Assembly (NCBI RefSeq): GCF_023053635.1
Contig: NC_086183.1
Location: 29,213,501 to 29,277,500 of the forward strand
DNA: 64,000 bases
Direction: 5' to 3'
From: Elgaria multicarinata webbii
Taxonomy: Eukaryota > Chordata > Lepidosauria > Squamata > Anguidae
Shown: piece by piece, positions 51,708 through 63,345 of the stretch
Layout of the letters: each line of letters starts with the position of its first letter
How positions within the stretch are numbered: the stretch's first letter is position 1
The notes under the pieces: model-generated
What the model was told of the DNA's origin: nothing
Database searches by the model: none
What the model saw: the letters and a program-made list of their open reading frames with translations, nothing else
Made by a program: the position numbers and the translations under genes

Positions 51708-52634
51708 TGGGCGATTCCTCAACCAGCTGCTGCGGTTCCATGCACAGAGATTTTTTGGGGGAAATGTATTGATCAAAAGGAACACAGAAAGACTGAATTT
51801 AGTCCTGGATGACATTTTTCTACAAAGCCTCTGCATGTGCACCATAGATCTGGATCAGAGACCACGTGCTTTTCAGGGGTACTCTCACTTGCATTCTGAG
51901 TTGCCTCATTTCGCAGTTGCATAAGACTTGCATAAGACCGCTCATGGATTTATGCCATTTATGATTAGTGGCCAATATTTGTGCCTCTTCTCCTAGTAAA
52001 CCATGTTATTCATAATGCCTCATAAATGAATGGGACTGAAAAAGAGATTGTAATTTGCCATCTCTTGATTTAGGGAAAGGGTTTTTCTTTTTTCCTGGTA
52101 AAATTCTGTCATTCTATAGAACACCCATTTCCCCCATCAGGAGAAAGTGTTGTATAAAATGGCGTTGAAATCTATGGAACAAATTAGCTGCAATGAAAGT
52201 AAGTCCCATTGATCTCAATGGAGTGTGTCAGCTCCTATGTCTCTTTACACTGAAGTAAGTCTCACTTGATTTGACTGAGATTTAAACCAAAGTAATTACG
52301 CACAGGACTGCAGCCTTAACTATGCCTAACTTTCTCTGTATTAGAACGCAAGGTGCAGTCTGTCTTATATACCTTAACTCATTCTTTTGGAATTAAGTGT
52401 GCTTCCAGATGGAGGAAATGAAAAGACACTTTGTAATTATTTCATCTTTTCCTTCTTAATAGTTTTTTAAAAGAAAAAAAATATGGAAGACATGATGGGA
52501 AAACACAGGAGTGTTACAAGTGGAGGATAAAGTTTTCTAGACCCATTGCAAAATTTGGTGAATGAGACATGGCAATCACACAATAAAAGTCTCACCCTTA
52601 AAGAAAGCACTCTTTTCCCATGTTTTCAGTAGAA

Positions 52635-52703
<69 letters not shown>

Positions 52704-53868
52704 CATAGTTGTTTGCTTGCATTTGTAAAAATACAAACACTAAACTAAAGCAAATACAATCAAAATCCAGTTAACAGAAAGAAAGAAAGGTAATCAACTG
52801 GAAGAGAAAAACTATTTTTCCAAGATAATAATCCATCCATTTAAGTAATCTATTTTACAAACATAGTGAGTCATCACATCTCAATATCTGAATTTCATTC
52901 GGATGGCAAGTTTTCTTTATTAGATTGTAAGCCTATGCGGCAGGGTCTTGCTATTTACTGTGTAATCTGTACAGCACCATGTACATTGATGGTGCTATAT
53001 AAATAAATAATAATAATAATAATAATTAGGACCCCTCTAACATATATAGTGTTACTTTAAAAAAAATCAGCTTAAAAAGAGATCTTCCATCTCTGCTTCT
53101 TTTGTTTCTCTTGATGCTTGAGAAGTACCAAATCTTATACATTTGAGGCTGTGATGCTGTGTAAATTCACTTCCAAGTACCCCTCATTAAGTTCAAGAGG
53201 ACTTACACTCAAACATACATAGGATCAGGCTGCAAATCAATCTCAGAAGGAAAAAACAATAATCAAATCTGAATTGGCAAGTCTCCTGTTGATAACACTG
53301 CTTTTCACTGCACAAATTGATTGGATTGAGCATTTCATCATTCAAATGTCTTAAAGGCACTTATTAGATCTGTAATCTCGAAACCCAGTCTTTACTGTAT
53401 CCTGATCTTCATTCCGTTCAAAGAGGGCAGCAATCCAGTGAGAAGAGTTGTTTAGCCTCAACCCCTCCTGGAAAATTACGCGTTCCTAAATTATTATTCC
53501 AGCATTTATTTTCCAGCTCCTCAAAGCGTTTGGACATTTTTTCCAAGATAAGCAGCCCTTTGCTCTTATGAAGATGTGTAATCTATGAAACAGGGTGACC
53601 ATTAAAAAAATCTACATGGCTGAATTACTCATCATAAGGGGAAACTAGGCTGAAAGTGACATCATTTGAGAATTAGGTGCTCTCCCCCCGCCCTTTCAAT
53701 AATTTAATCCCCAGTCGTGGATATGACCATAGCTGGAACTCACCATATCTGGAGCTGATCGGATTTCACGCAGCGCAAAAGAGAATATGCAAAGAGCTAC
53801 CGGCAACAACTTAAAGCCTTTGATCTGGCGTAGACGGTTACCTGATTATATACTCTCTACTGAGCAGG
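51708..53868. other. Intergenic, with (ATT)n and a LINE-type tail
   Basis: An (ATT)n run lies at 52637-52702. A LINE tail ('ttgtaagcctatgcggcagg' to 'ggtgctatataaataaataa') lies at 52925-53030. No gene is recognised. Confidence 0.45.
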
Positions 53869-54055
53869 ATGTCTGAGGTTTAGTGGGGGCTTAAATGCTT
53901 GGGATTTAAGCATTTACATTTAAGGGCAGGCGTGTTGCACTCATGTCTTGCGTGTGGGTTCCCTGTGGGCAGCTGGTTGGCCCCTGTGTGAACAGAATGC
54001 TGGACTAGATGGACCCTGGGCCTGATCCTGCAGGCCTCCTCTTGGGTTCATAAGC
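53869..54055 (+). mobile_element. CR1-type LINE 3' fragment
   Basis: It contains 'gtgaacagaatgctggacta', then 'gatggaccctgggcctgatc' and a worn 'cttgggttcataag' end. Confidence 0.5.
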
Positions 54056-54099
54056 CCCAATTCACAGGAAGTGATTTTAAAATTCTTTTCATATCTATT

Positions 54100-54560
54100 A
54101 TTATCTATTTATTTATTTATTTATTACATTTTTATACCGCCCAATAGCCGAAGCTCTCTGGGCGGTTCACAAAAATTATTATTTGCATTTATATACCGCC
54201 CCATAGCCGAAGCTCTCTGGGCGGTTTACAAAAGTTAAAAACAGTAAACATTAAAACAAATATACAAAGTTTAAAAACATAAAAAGCATAAAAACACAGT
54301 ATCATAAAAACAGCTATTCTGGGGTCCGTTAAAAACAAACAAACAAACTCAGCATATGTTGTTAAATGCCTGGGAGAAGAGAAAGGGCTTAACCTGGCAC
54401 TGAAAAGATAACAATGTGGGCACCAGGCGAGCCTCGTCGGGGAGATCATTCCATAATTGGGGGGCCACCACTGAAAAGGCCCTCTCCCTTGTTGCCATCT
54501 TCCAAGCTTTCCTCGGAGTAGGCACTTGCATTTGTTTTTATTTTGAGAGCTTCAACTATA
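54100..54560 (-). mobile_element. L2-type LINE 3' end, minus strand
   Basis: The minus strand encodes MATRERAFSVVAPQLWNDLP, then DEARLVPTLLSFQCQVKPF, the same module as at 4430. The 3' tail module 'taccgccc.atagccgaagc' is present twice (54136 and 54195). Confidence 0.75.
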
Positions 54561-55305
54561 GGCCAACTCATAAATTGGATGGATCAATCAATCAATCAAT
54601 AATCAGTTAGGCGGTGGGAGAGTATCTTTTGTGCCAAGCTGACCAGGATCAGCCTTGGAACATATGGAGTAATAAGAATGACCATGTGCAGAATGCCGCT
54701 GACCATGTGCAGAATGCATTGCCCCCTCTTCTACCACACCCAGTGAGTGGACCAAGGATCTAGGGCAGAGGAGGAAGAGGGGTGCCTTCCAAGGGGGCTT
54801 TCAAATCTGACACCTCATTTAGAAATCGAGTACTGCATGAAACCTACGTTCCACAAATGGCACCCAATCTATACATGAAAAGGGAAACTTGCACAAACAA
54901 ACTTCATTTGCATCCTTGATGCAAGAAGTTGACAAACTTGCTTCATCATATTGAGATTCCTTAATTTAGGGCTGCCATGGTCAGTCACAAGCCTCCCATT
55001 TCACAGAAGGCAAACCAGATCAAACCTGCCCAGGAAACTGAATTCAAGGCAGTGGTGAGGGCAGGCTGAGCCCCAAAACACGAAACCAATGGTGGTTTCT
55101 GGACCGAGTTCAGAAATATAGATTCCTGGATAAGCCAGGATTCAGGAGGAGGGTCAGGACAGAGCAAACTGACTGAACAATAAAGGAACGGAAGGGCAGG
55201 AGATTAGGGGAGCTGCCCATCTGGAACAGCCTTTTAAGACCGGCAGCTTGAGTTCCAGGAATGAGAAGGTGAAACTCTTTGCAGCATGGAGAGAAGGGTA
55301 ACCGG
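54561..55305. other. Intergenic, nothing recognised
   Basis: A short (ATCA)n run lies near 54585-54602. No gene is recognised. Confidence 0.35.
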
Positions 55306-55405
55306 TGTGGTGTAGGAGAGCCAGTGTGGTGTAGTGGCTCAAGTGTTGTACTGGGAGCTGGAAGATCCAGGTTCTAGTCCCCACCCAGCCACGGAAACCC
55401 ACTGA

Positions 55406-55681
55406 GGCTACAGCTAGACCTAAGGTTTATCCTGGGATCATCCAGGGTTCGCCCCTGCCTGAGCACTGGATCCCCTGTGTGTCACCTAGATCAGCCTTCC
55501 TCAACCTGGGGCGCTCCAGATGTGTTGGACTACAACTCCCAGAATGCCCCAGCGCTGGCTGGGGCATTCTGGGAGATGCAGTCCAACACATCTGGAGCGC
55601 CCCAGGTTGAGGAAGGCTGACTTAGATGAACAGGTTTGACCCCTGGACGATCCAGGGATAAACCTTAGGTCTAGCTATGCC
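55406..55681. mobile_element. Harbinger-like MITE (family E), middle layer of the nest
   Basis: The ends GGCTACAGCTAGACCTAAGG and the inverted GGTCTAGCTATGCC lie in the SINE, with CTGA on both sides. The family D element sits in its centre. Confidence 0.82.
55492..55619. mobile_element. hAT-type foldback (family D), inner layer of the nest
   Basis: The ends are CAGCCTTCC and GGAAGGCTG. ACCTAGAT and ACTTAGAT (7 of 8) flank it at 55484-55491 and 55620-55627. Confidence 0.88.
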
Positions 55682-56106
55682 CTGAGTGACTTTGGGCCAG
55701 TCACAGACTCCCAAACCAACCTACCTCACGGGGTTGCTGTTGTGAGACTAACATGGAGAGGAGGAGAACTATGTACGCTGCCTTGGGTTCCTTGGAGGAA
55801 AAAAGGCGGGATATAAATGTAATAAATAAATAAAAACCCTATCCCAGGAGTGTGCTGAAATCTTTCTCAAACCTTGAATGATTTGACCCAGAACCAGCCT
55901 GGTGCAACATCCGTCGCACTAGAGCCCAAACTGGAACAGAATCAAAACGTTTCATGATTTGATGTTTCCTACAATACAGGTAGGTAGATCGAGGTCTATT
56001 GTTAGGTTTCTGGGTGAATTGCAGTAGATTGGCAAGGATTTCTTCTGACTCACAATAATATTGCAACAGCAACAACAAAATGTTTTTCCCCCACCCCTCT
56101 AACTTA

Positions 56107-56234
56107 GGCCGTAGCTAGACCTAGGGTTTATCCCAGGATTGTCCTGGGGTCAAACCTGTTCATCTAAGTGCCACACCTTAGGCAGGGACGAACCCGGGAT
56201 GATCCTGGGATAAACTTTAGGTCTAGCTACGGCC
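56107..56234. mobile_element. 128-bp Harbinger-like MITE (family E) with TTA duplication
   Basis: The ends GGCCGTAGCTAGACC and their exact inverse have TTA at 56104-56106 and 56235-56237. Confidence 0.85.
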
Positions 56235-56394
56235 TTATACAGCCGAAATGAAGAAAGCATGGGGTAATCAGGAAGGGATTGTTGTGTGTGATGGACTTTG
56301 AGCTCAGTTCAGCTTGGGCACTCACAACAGATCCTTTAATTTGAGCTGTGTGTCTTCTAAATTTCGCTCTGTTTGGTGAATCTTGGGGTTCTAG

Positions 56395-56443
<49 letters not shown>
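56395..56443. repeat. (AAT)n microsatellite
   Basis: About 16 units. Confidence 0.9.
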
Positions 56444-56639
56444 TATAAACTAGAGTGTTCATTTTCCCTAACACACAGACACATGTCCAGACATGCATTC
56501 GCACATGTACACGCAAGCACACGTGTACACACAAGCACATGCGCACACGCACCCCCTTTAGGACACCCCACCAGAAGCCCACCCGGGGGCACCTAGAAAA
56601 AGCAAATGAGCACAACAAGGAAGAGAAGATGAGTAGCCA

Positions 56640-57195
56640 GATGCCCCAGTAAAGAACTCCATTTACCCCCGTGTAAGTGGCACATAGGTAACTTCCAAGC
56701 CCCTTTCTTGCCAGACGAAGTTAATACTGCTGAATCCACATTGCTGGTTAACTGCCAGAAAAACACCATAGGTCAGTTTGAAATAACACCGACCAGTTAA
56801 ACTCAGCCAGGTCCTCAGGATTGCCCCCTCGCCACATCACCAATAAGAGAAAAGCTACAAGCGCAAAGCCCTACTGGGAAAGCAAACGGCACTGGCGGCA
56901 GCCAGGCACCTCCCCCTTGTAGTTCCTTCCTGTAGCCACCGCTCGAGAGCAACTGAGCATGCCCAAGTGATGTAACAGATGAAGTGGACCAATTAGATGG
57001 TTGCAAATGACGTGAAACGTCTGAACTATGTATACTGTGGTTTGAATATAGCGCAGTGTGAACCTGCCTTTGTAGCGCGCGAGCGCCAGGTCATCACCTA
57101 TTCTCGAGAATAAACGTTTGGAGCCCAATGCCTCGACGGAGATCTTTCGTGAGTGTTTCATTATTGGATTTTGGCACACTCGGATTTGGCATAAT
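56640..57195 (+). mobile_element. Possible fossil solo LTR
   Basis: A CCAAT word (56989), TATA-like words (57029-57050), a polyadenylation word in 'gagaataaacg' (57107) and a short U5-like stretch ending in CA near 57177-57193 lie in LTR order. No internal viral region was recognised on either side. The left end is approximate. Confidence 0.4.
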
Positions 57196-57536
57196 TTATG
57201 CAACAATAATAAATCAAAGTTTATCCCACAAGCCTGAAGCTTGGGCCCCAGGCTCCCCTATGTGTTGTGTGTATGTTTCTGCTGCTTTGCATTCTGCATA
57301 ACTGCATCAAGTTTATCTGTGGGTTTATTATGACGCACACCATAACCGATGAACCAAAAGAGTTGCACTGGTTATACACAAAGATATTTGGAGTCGAAGT
57401 GTCAGACTGAAGAGAAATGAAACTCCAGTTTTAAAGAAGTGTACCAGTGTTTTTTTTCCGCACTTAGATGATCAAGAGACATAATGATGAGTCACTTGGT
57501 ACACAATTGATTTGAATGTTCATTCTGAATTAAGAA

Positions 57537-58060
57537 CATAAGAGCAGAAGACGAGCCATGCTGGATCAAACCAAGGGTCTGTTAAGTCCAACTTTCTGTT
57601 CACACAGTGGCCAAGCAGCTGACAGCTGTCCACAGGCACTCACAAGAGGACAAGAGTTAGGGTGACCCTATGAAAAGGAGGACAGGGCTCCTGTATCTTT
57701 AACAGATGCATAGAAAAGGGAATTTCAGCAGGTGTCACCTGGTGAAATTCCCTCTTCATCACAACAGTTAAAGCTGCAGGAGCTATACTAGAGTGACCAG
57801 ATTTAAAAGAGGGCAGGGCACCTGCAGCTTTAACTGTTGCGATGAAGAGGGAATTTCACCAGGTTCTCCATATATAAATGACACCTGCTGAAATTCCCTT
57901 TTCAATACAACTGTTAAAGATACAGGAGCCCGGTCCTCCTTTTCATAGGGTCACCCTACAAGAGTGCAACAGCACCCTCCCACCCATGTTCCCCAGCATA
58001 CTGCCTCTGATACTGGTGGTAGTGTACAGCCATCAGGACTAGTAGTCCTCGGCTTGAAAA
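57537..58060 (-). mobile_element. CR1-type LINE 3' end, minus strand, split by a family A MITE
   Basis: The part at 57537-57657 ('gccatgctggatcaaaccaa' onwards) and the part at 57959-58060 ('agtgcaacagcaccctccca' onwards) flank the MITE. Confidence 0.7.
57658..57958. mobile_element. Family A hAT foldback MITE, nested in CR1
   Basis: It is a complete 301-bp copy. CAAGAGT is present on both sides. Confidence 0.88.
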
Positions 58061-58928
58061 CGCGCATAACAGAGAGGCTAGTTTGGCTATCAGCCCTGCC
58101 CATCTCTTTTTTCACGTGGACACATCGCGGTCCTTAAAAGAAAGGTCAGTACGTAGGCAGAGTATTGCGTTATATACCCTTATACAGTGGAGTCTGGCGC
58201 CTCCAATGTCAATGGGGCGGTGAATCCGCTCCAGCCTCCAGGTTTTTCTCAGAGCCAGCCAGAAATCTAAAGGCGCTAACTGGGTTTTAGTTAGAACTTG
58301 TCAGTGAGGTGGCAAATCTGCTTCGTGTTTTAGTTAGAACCAGTCCATTCTGTTAGGGAGAGGCGAACGGAAGCCAGGAATTCTTCTGATGTTCTGCTGT
58401 AGCGGACGCAACGCAATTTGATATACGAGACGTTCGTGAGATGTTCTCCTGAAGATCTTTCTTTCTTGCTTTTATCGTATCATCTTCACGCCTGCTCAGG
58501 CCTTTCTAGCCTCAGCTCTGCCTCCCCCCCCCCCCCCCCATAGCCGTGGCTGCGCTTCGGAGCTCAACAGGAAGGACGAAGGAGTTTCACGTGGAAGTTT
58601 CGTTTTCACACCTTCACTGGGACCGAGAAGGCTGACAGGTTTTCTGCGCTCCCCCCCCTCCCCGCTCCCCCTTCTTGCGGTTTCTGATTTTGCACTTCAC
58701 CCTTTGCTTACTTAGCAAACAGGTGGAAATGTGTCAGAAAAACAGATCTGTAACACAAGAAAGGGTTTCTGTGGCAAAACACTCAGAAAGAGTTCCTCTT
58801 CTTCTTTGCATCAAAGATATAGCCAGTGGCACTGGGGTGGGGGGAGAATTCTGTTGTAGAAACTGCTCCTCTTTCTCTTCCAGCTCACTCTCCCCATCTC
58901 TTGTAACCACACTATGGTTACCAACTCT
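58061..58928. other. Unassigned GC-moderate stretch
   Basis: It contains a worn GGTGGCTC-family foldback near 58190-58350 and poly-C near 58526-58540. No gene is recognised. Confidence 0.4.
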
Positions 58929-59849
58929 GGGGGGATCTACACAGCGGCGTGAAGGCGCTTGTGTGCGCCTCCAGTGCGCCCTGAACTCACTGTGTAGATC
59001 CTGGCCAGAAGAGGTGGAGGAGGAGGAGGAGGAGGAGGAGGAGGAGGAGGCGAAGGCAGAGGAGGAGGTGGAGGAGGAGGAGGAGGCGGAGGTGGAGGAA
59101 GAGGAGGAGGAGGAGGAGGAGGAAGAGGAGGAGGAAGGGGCGGAGGAGGAGGAGGCGGAGGAGGAGGAGGAAGAGGAGGAGGCGGAGGAGGAGGAGGAAG
59201 AGGAGGAGGAGGAGGAAGAGGAGGCGGAGGAGGAGGCGGAGGCGGAGGAGGAGGCGGAGGAGGAGGCGGAGGAGGCGGGGGCAGAGGAGGAGGAGGAGGC
59301 GGCGGAGGAGGAGGAGGAGGCGGAGGAGGAGGAGGAGGAGGCCCCGCATCGCCCCTCGTGGGGACGGGGCGAAAAGTTCCCAGGGCTCCTGTCAGATGTG
59401 AGGAGGAACGGCTCCGAGTGAGTGACACCATTGGTGCCTAGAGCGTCCTTGCCGCCGCCGCCCACCTCCCCGCCGCGAAAGAACCACCCGGGTCGGAGAG
59501 CTCAGCAGAAGAAGGCGGGGCCGCCTTCTTCCGCCCAGCTCTCCGCCCCGGGTGGCTCTTTCGCTGGCAGCAGGAGGCCGGCGGGGAGGTGGGCAGCGGC
59601 GGCGGCAAGGACGCTCTAGGCACCAACGGTGTCACTCACTCGGAGCCGTTCCTCCTCACATCTGACAGGAGCCCTGGGAACTTTTCGCCCCGTCCCCACG
59701 AGGGGCAGTGCAGGGCCTCCTCCTCCTCCTCCTCCGCCTCCTCCTCCTCCGCCGCCGCCTCCTCCTCCTCCTCCGCCGCCTACACAGTGAGTTTCGGGGC
59801 ACACTGGAGGCGCACGCAAGCGCCTTCACGCCGCTGTGTAGATCCCCCC
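58929..59849. mobile_element. 921-bp foldback element with TCT duplication and expanded GGA tract
   Basis: The left end GGGGGGATCTACACAGCGGC and its exact inverse at 59830-59849 are flanked by TCT (58926-58928 and 59850-59852). The arms pair through 'gtgaaggcgcttg', the GGA/TCC tract and 'ggggacggggcgaaaagttc' to a centre near 59519. The left GGA-rich tract (59010-59342) is about 330 bp, while its right counterpart (59713-59782) is about 70 bp. Long acidic, Pro-rich, Ser-rich and Leu-rich frames across it are artefacts of the triplet tract. Confidence 0.85.
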
Positions 59850-60112
59850 TCTGTTATTTTACCTGCCCAGGCTTTTTTTTTTTTTTTTTTTTTTCCTGCT
59901 TTGGGCTCTTTTTTTCCTTATATTCTGAGCTTGGGGGGTGGTTTTCTATCAACCCCACATTGTGCCCTTCCAGGACTCGCACCAAAGGCATGCAAATCTG
60001 CCAACCCACCTCTTCTGGTGGCATCATCCAAGCCTTCATCTTAATGCTTAAGGTTGCTCTGAGCTCTCCTCTCCCCTCCGTGCCCCCAGTTCCCAAACGC
60101 AGCTCGGCCTCA
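59850..60112. other. Intergenic, with a poly-T run
   Basis: A poly-T run lies at 59873-59894. Nothing else is recognised. Confidence 0.4.
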
Positions 60113-60315
60113 TCTATGCCAAGCAAGATATTGCACTATGAAAGCAGTATATAAGAGGCAGGAGCCACACCACTGCTTTATAGTGGTACTGAAGTGCACT
60201 GACAACTGTCGGGGGCCATCGACACCTACCATAGACCGCTTTCATACCGCTACATCCTGCTTGGTGTGGCTCTCGCCTTTTATACACCGCTTTCATAGTG
60301 GTATATAATACCTGG
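60113..60315. mobile_element. Foldback repeat with 'ctatgaaagc(a/g)gtatata' arms
   Basis: The left arm ('gcactatgaaagcagtatat') and the right arm ('ttatacaccgctttcatagt') are inverted, and inner arms are also present ('ggagccacacc' and 'ggtgtggctc'). Half of a copy is at 4319-4428. Confidence 0.6.
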
Positions 60316-60482
60316 CACCTTTCATTTGGTCATCCATCCATTGATAGAATTAGATTATTTCCCCAGTTTCGAATTTGCGCAACTACAAATTTGCACAAAT
60401 TCACACGTGCGCGAATGCTTATAAGAAAAAAAACCATTCCCAAATTCCCCCACAATGTGCATTTTCATGCTTTCACCTATGG

Positions 60483-60792
60483 TAGGGTGACCATACGAAA
60501 AGGAGGACCGGGCTCCTGTATCTTTAACAGTTGTATTGAAAAGGAAATTTCAGCAAGTGTCTCATGTATATTTGGGGAACCTGGTAAAATTTCCTCTTCA
60601 TCACCACAGTTAAAAGTTGCCCTCTTTTAAATCTGGTCACTCTAGTATAGTTCCTGCAGCTTTAACTGTGGTGATGAAGAGGGAATTTCACCAGGTTCTC
60701 CATATATACACATGACATCTGCTGAATTTCCCTTTTCTATGCAACTGTTAAAGATACAGGAGTCCTGTCTTCCTTTTCATATGGTCACCCTA
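60483..60792. mobile_element. Family A hAT foldback MITE with perfect 8-bp duplication
   Basis: It runs from TAGGGTGACC to GGTCACCCTA. ACCTATGG is duplicated exactly at 60475-60482 and 60793-60800. This is the reference copy for calling family A hAT-type. Confidence 0.93.
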
Positions 60793-61125
60793 ACCTATGG
60801 GAGAAATGTGCACTTTGGGCTGTGTTGTTTTTATTGTTGCACATTTTATATGACGAAATTTGCACAAAAATCCCCAAAAGTTAGGAAAATAGTCCACAAG
60901 TCCGTGGACTCCACCTGACAGAGGCAAAGCTACTCTGCTACAGAATCCGTGGGTTGGATTCATGAAAACACAAACTCATTTGGTTCCATTGTAGATCTCT
61001 CTGACACCCTAACTAAGACACAGCCCCAATAAAATGCCTGAGATTGACTGGACTTAGGTGGAAAGAGGGGCGGGTCTCTGTGGCAGGAGGATGTGGATGT
61101 CCTTCAGAGCAGTTGAGGGCTTATT
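60793..61125. other. Intergenic, nothing recognised
   Basis: No gene or repeat was identified. Confidence 0.35.
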
Positions 61126-61434
61126 TAGGGTGACCCTATGAAAAGGAGGACCGGGCTCCTGTATCTTTCACAGTTGCACAGAAAAGGGATTTTCAGCAGG
61201 GGTCATTTGTATATATGGAGAACCTGGTGAAATTCCCTCTTCAGCACCACAGTCCAAGCTGCAGGAGCTATGCTAGAGTGACCAGATACAAAAGAGGGCA
61301 GGGCTCCTGCAGCTTTAAGAGGGCATTTCACCAGGTTCTCCATATAAATACAAATGACACCAGCTGAAATTCCCTTTTCAATACAACTGTTAAAGATACA
61401 GGAGCCCGGTCCTCCTTTTCATACGGTCACCCTA
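61126..61434. mobile_element. Family A hAT foldback MITE
   Basis: It is a complete 309-bp copy. GCTTATT is shared by both flanks. Confidence 0.88.
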
Positions 61435-61734
61435 GCTTATTGTCAGGTGGAAATGCAAACAGCCTAAAATGTGAAAAAATGGCAATGAGGGGTGTAGGAG
61501 TACAGGAACACCAACAATTGTTGTCAGCTGTATTTGTGCATTTGAGGAGAGCTCAGTGAAGCCAGCTCTGTCAGGATTAGTGAGAAGCTTCCTGAACAAA
61601 TCCTTAACCCACCCTCCTCCTAGAAAAGAAGCCCAGGCCGGAGACCTTTTGCTTCACGACTCGCCTGAGGGAACTGTCTTCTGGTGTTCATTTGGGCCTT
61701 TGTTTTTTCGCAGTATCAATGGCTTGCTTGCTTC

Positions 61735-61975
61735 ACCAGTGTGGAGTAGCAGTTAGAGTATCAGACTGGGAGTCGAGAGATCCGGGTTCTAATCCTCACT
61801 CGGCCACAGAAGCTCACTGGGTGACTTTGGGCCAATCACAGACTCTCAGCCCAGCCTACCTCACAGGGTTGTTGGTGGGAGGATAAAATAGAGAGGAGGG
61901 GATTATGTATGCCGCCTTGGGCTCCTTAGAGGAAAAAAGGCAGGATATAAATGGAATAAATTAATGAATAAATAT
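61735..61975 (+). mobile_element. tRNA-derived SINE, full-length copy
   Basis: It runs from 'gtgtggagtagcagttagag' (A-box region) and 'ccgggttctaatcctc' (B-box region) to 'aaggcaggatataaatggaa' and a TAAA tail. Confidence 0.82.
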
Positions 61976-62749
61976 TTACCAAAACAACAGCTTTGGGTGT
62001 CTTGGCAAAAAAAAAAAAAAAAGGTAAAGAAATATATTCAATGAACAAATGCCCAGCTCTGTGCTGCCATCATTTCCAGAGCTGCAAATCATGTTCTGGC
62101 CAGCAAGTGAAGAAGCTCGAAGTCCTTTGCATTGCAAGTACCATTGTGACAATTCCAGACGTGAGGGTAAGAGTCCAAGCAAGGCAAACAACTGCGGAAA
62201 TGTAAAGTTAAACGGTCAACGTTTCCCCAGTGTCAAGGTATTTAGTGTATTAAAAATTGCGCAAATAGCCAGTAGGTTAATCAAATTAATCCATTAACGA
62301 AGATGCATTATGATTTCACGAAGTCAGGTGGTTGCACCCCTATTTGCAGATCGTGCGACGAAGGATCAGGTTTCAAGGTGGCCGTTCACCTGCTTGCTGT
62401 GGCTCTGGTGAAGGCTCTTTCAATCCGGGAGAGGCTCCTGCTGAATCTCCAGTCGCTCAGTCTTCTTGTGATAGTCCATCATCTTGAGTAAAACCCACTG
62501 TGCGTTGAGTCCAACAGACGTTAAATGAAACCACTTTGGAAACAGCAAGTCGTAAAAGATCCACTGAAGAAAAAGAAAAGGAAGCCAAAAAAGAACAGAT
62601 AAACTTTTTAAGGTGACAAGTGTGATCTCCTCTCAAACGGTTATAAAAATAGAAGTGAACTTTGGGTGCAGGGCTATACCACAGAGCGGAATCCATTTCG
62701 ATCATTCCCTTTCCCTCTGGAAAACTTTGACCATTGTTGTGTGAGGGAG
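61976..62749. other. Unassigned, possible coding-like segment on the minus strand
   Basis: On the minus strand near 62485-62425 a short frame reads MMDYHKKTERLEIQQEPLPD before a stop. It looks protein-like but is too short to assign, and no splice context is convincing. Confidence 0.25.
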
Positions 62750-63345
62750 GCAGCGACCAGGGACCTACAAGCAGGACATGGTGCCACAGCACCCTCCTGC
62801 CCATGTTCCCCACCAACTGGTGTACAGTATATAGGCTTACTGCCTCTGATACTGGAGATCCATGCACTGTCTCAGCTGCCAAGCAATGGGGAAAAAGGTG
62901 CATGGGAGAAATGGGTTTTAGAATCACGGCATTAGATAAGGTAAGAATATAAGAGCCCTGCTGGATCAGACCAAGGGTCCATCTAGTCTAGCACTCTGCT
63001 CACACAGTGGGCAACCAGCCATCGGCCGGGGACCAACAAGCAGGACATGGTGCAACAGCACCCTCCCACCCATGTTCCCCAGCAACTGGTGCACACAGGC
63101 TTACTGCCTCAAATACTGGAGATAGCACACAACCATCAGGGGTAGTAGCCCTTGATAGCCTTCGCCTCCAGGAATTTATCCAACCCCCTTTTAAAGCCAA
63201 CCAGATTGGTGGCCGTCACTACATCTTGTGGCAGTGAGTTCCATAATTTAACTCTGCACTGTGTGAAGAAGTCCTTCCTTTTATTTGTCCTGGATCTCCC
63301 ACCAATCAGCTTCATGGGATGACCCCGGGTTCTAGTATTTTGAGT
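62750..63345 (-). mobile_element. CR1-type LINE 3' ends, minus strand (two pieces)
   Basis: A partial copy lies at 62758-62865. A longer one lies at 62950-63345, from 'agagccctgctggatcagac' to 'ccaatcagcttcatgggatg' and 'accccgggttctagtatt'. Confidence 0.75.

Larger units (their letters stand above)
55306..55837 (+). mobile_element. tRNA-derived SINE, outer layer of a three-level nest
   Basis: The SINE parts are 55306-55405 (pol III boxes, 'gttctagtccccacccagcc') and 55682-55837 ('gagtgactttgggccagtca' to 'ggcgggatataaatgtaat'). CTGA on both sides of the insert restores the SINE consensus. Confidence 0.82.

Noticed and set aside
58675-59465. Long poly-Glu, poly-Ser, poly-Pro and poly-Leu frames on both strands
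   Set aside because: All are readings of the GGA triplet tract in the 921-bp foldback.
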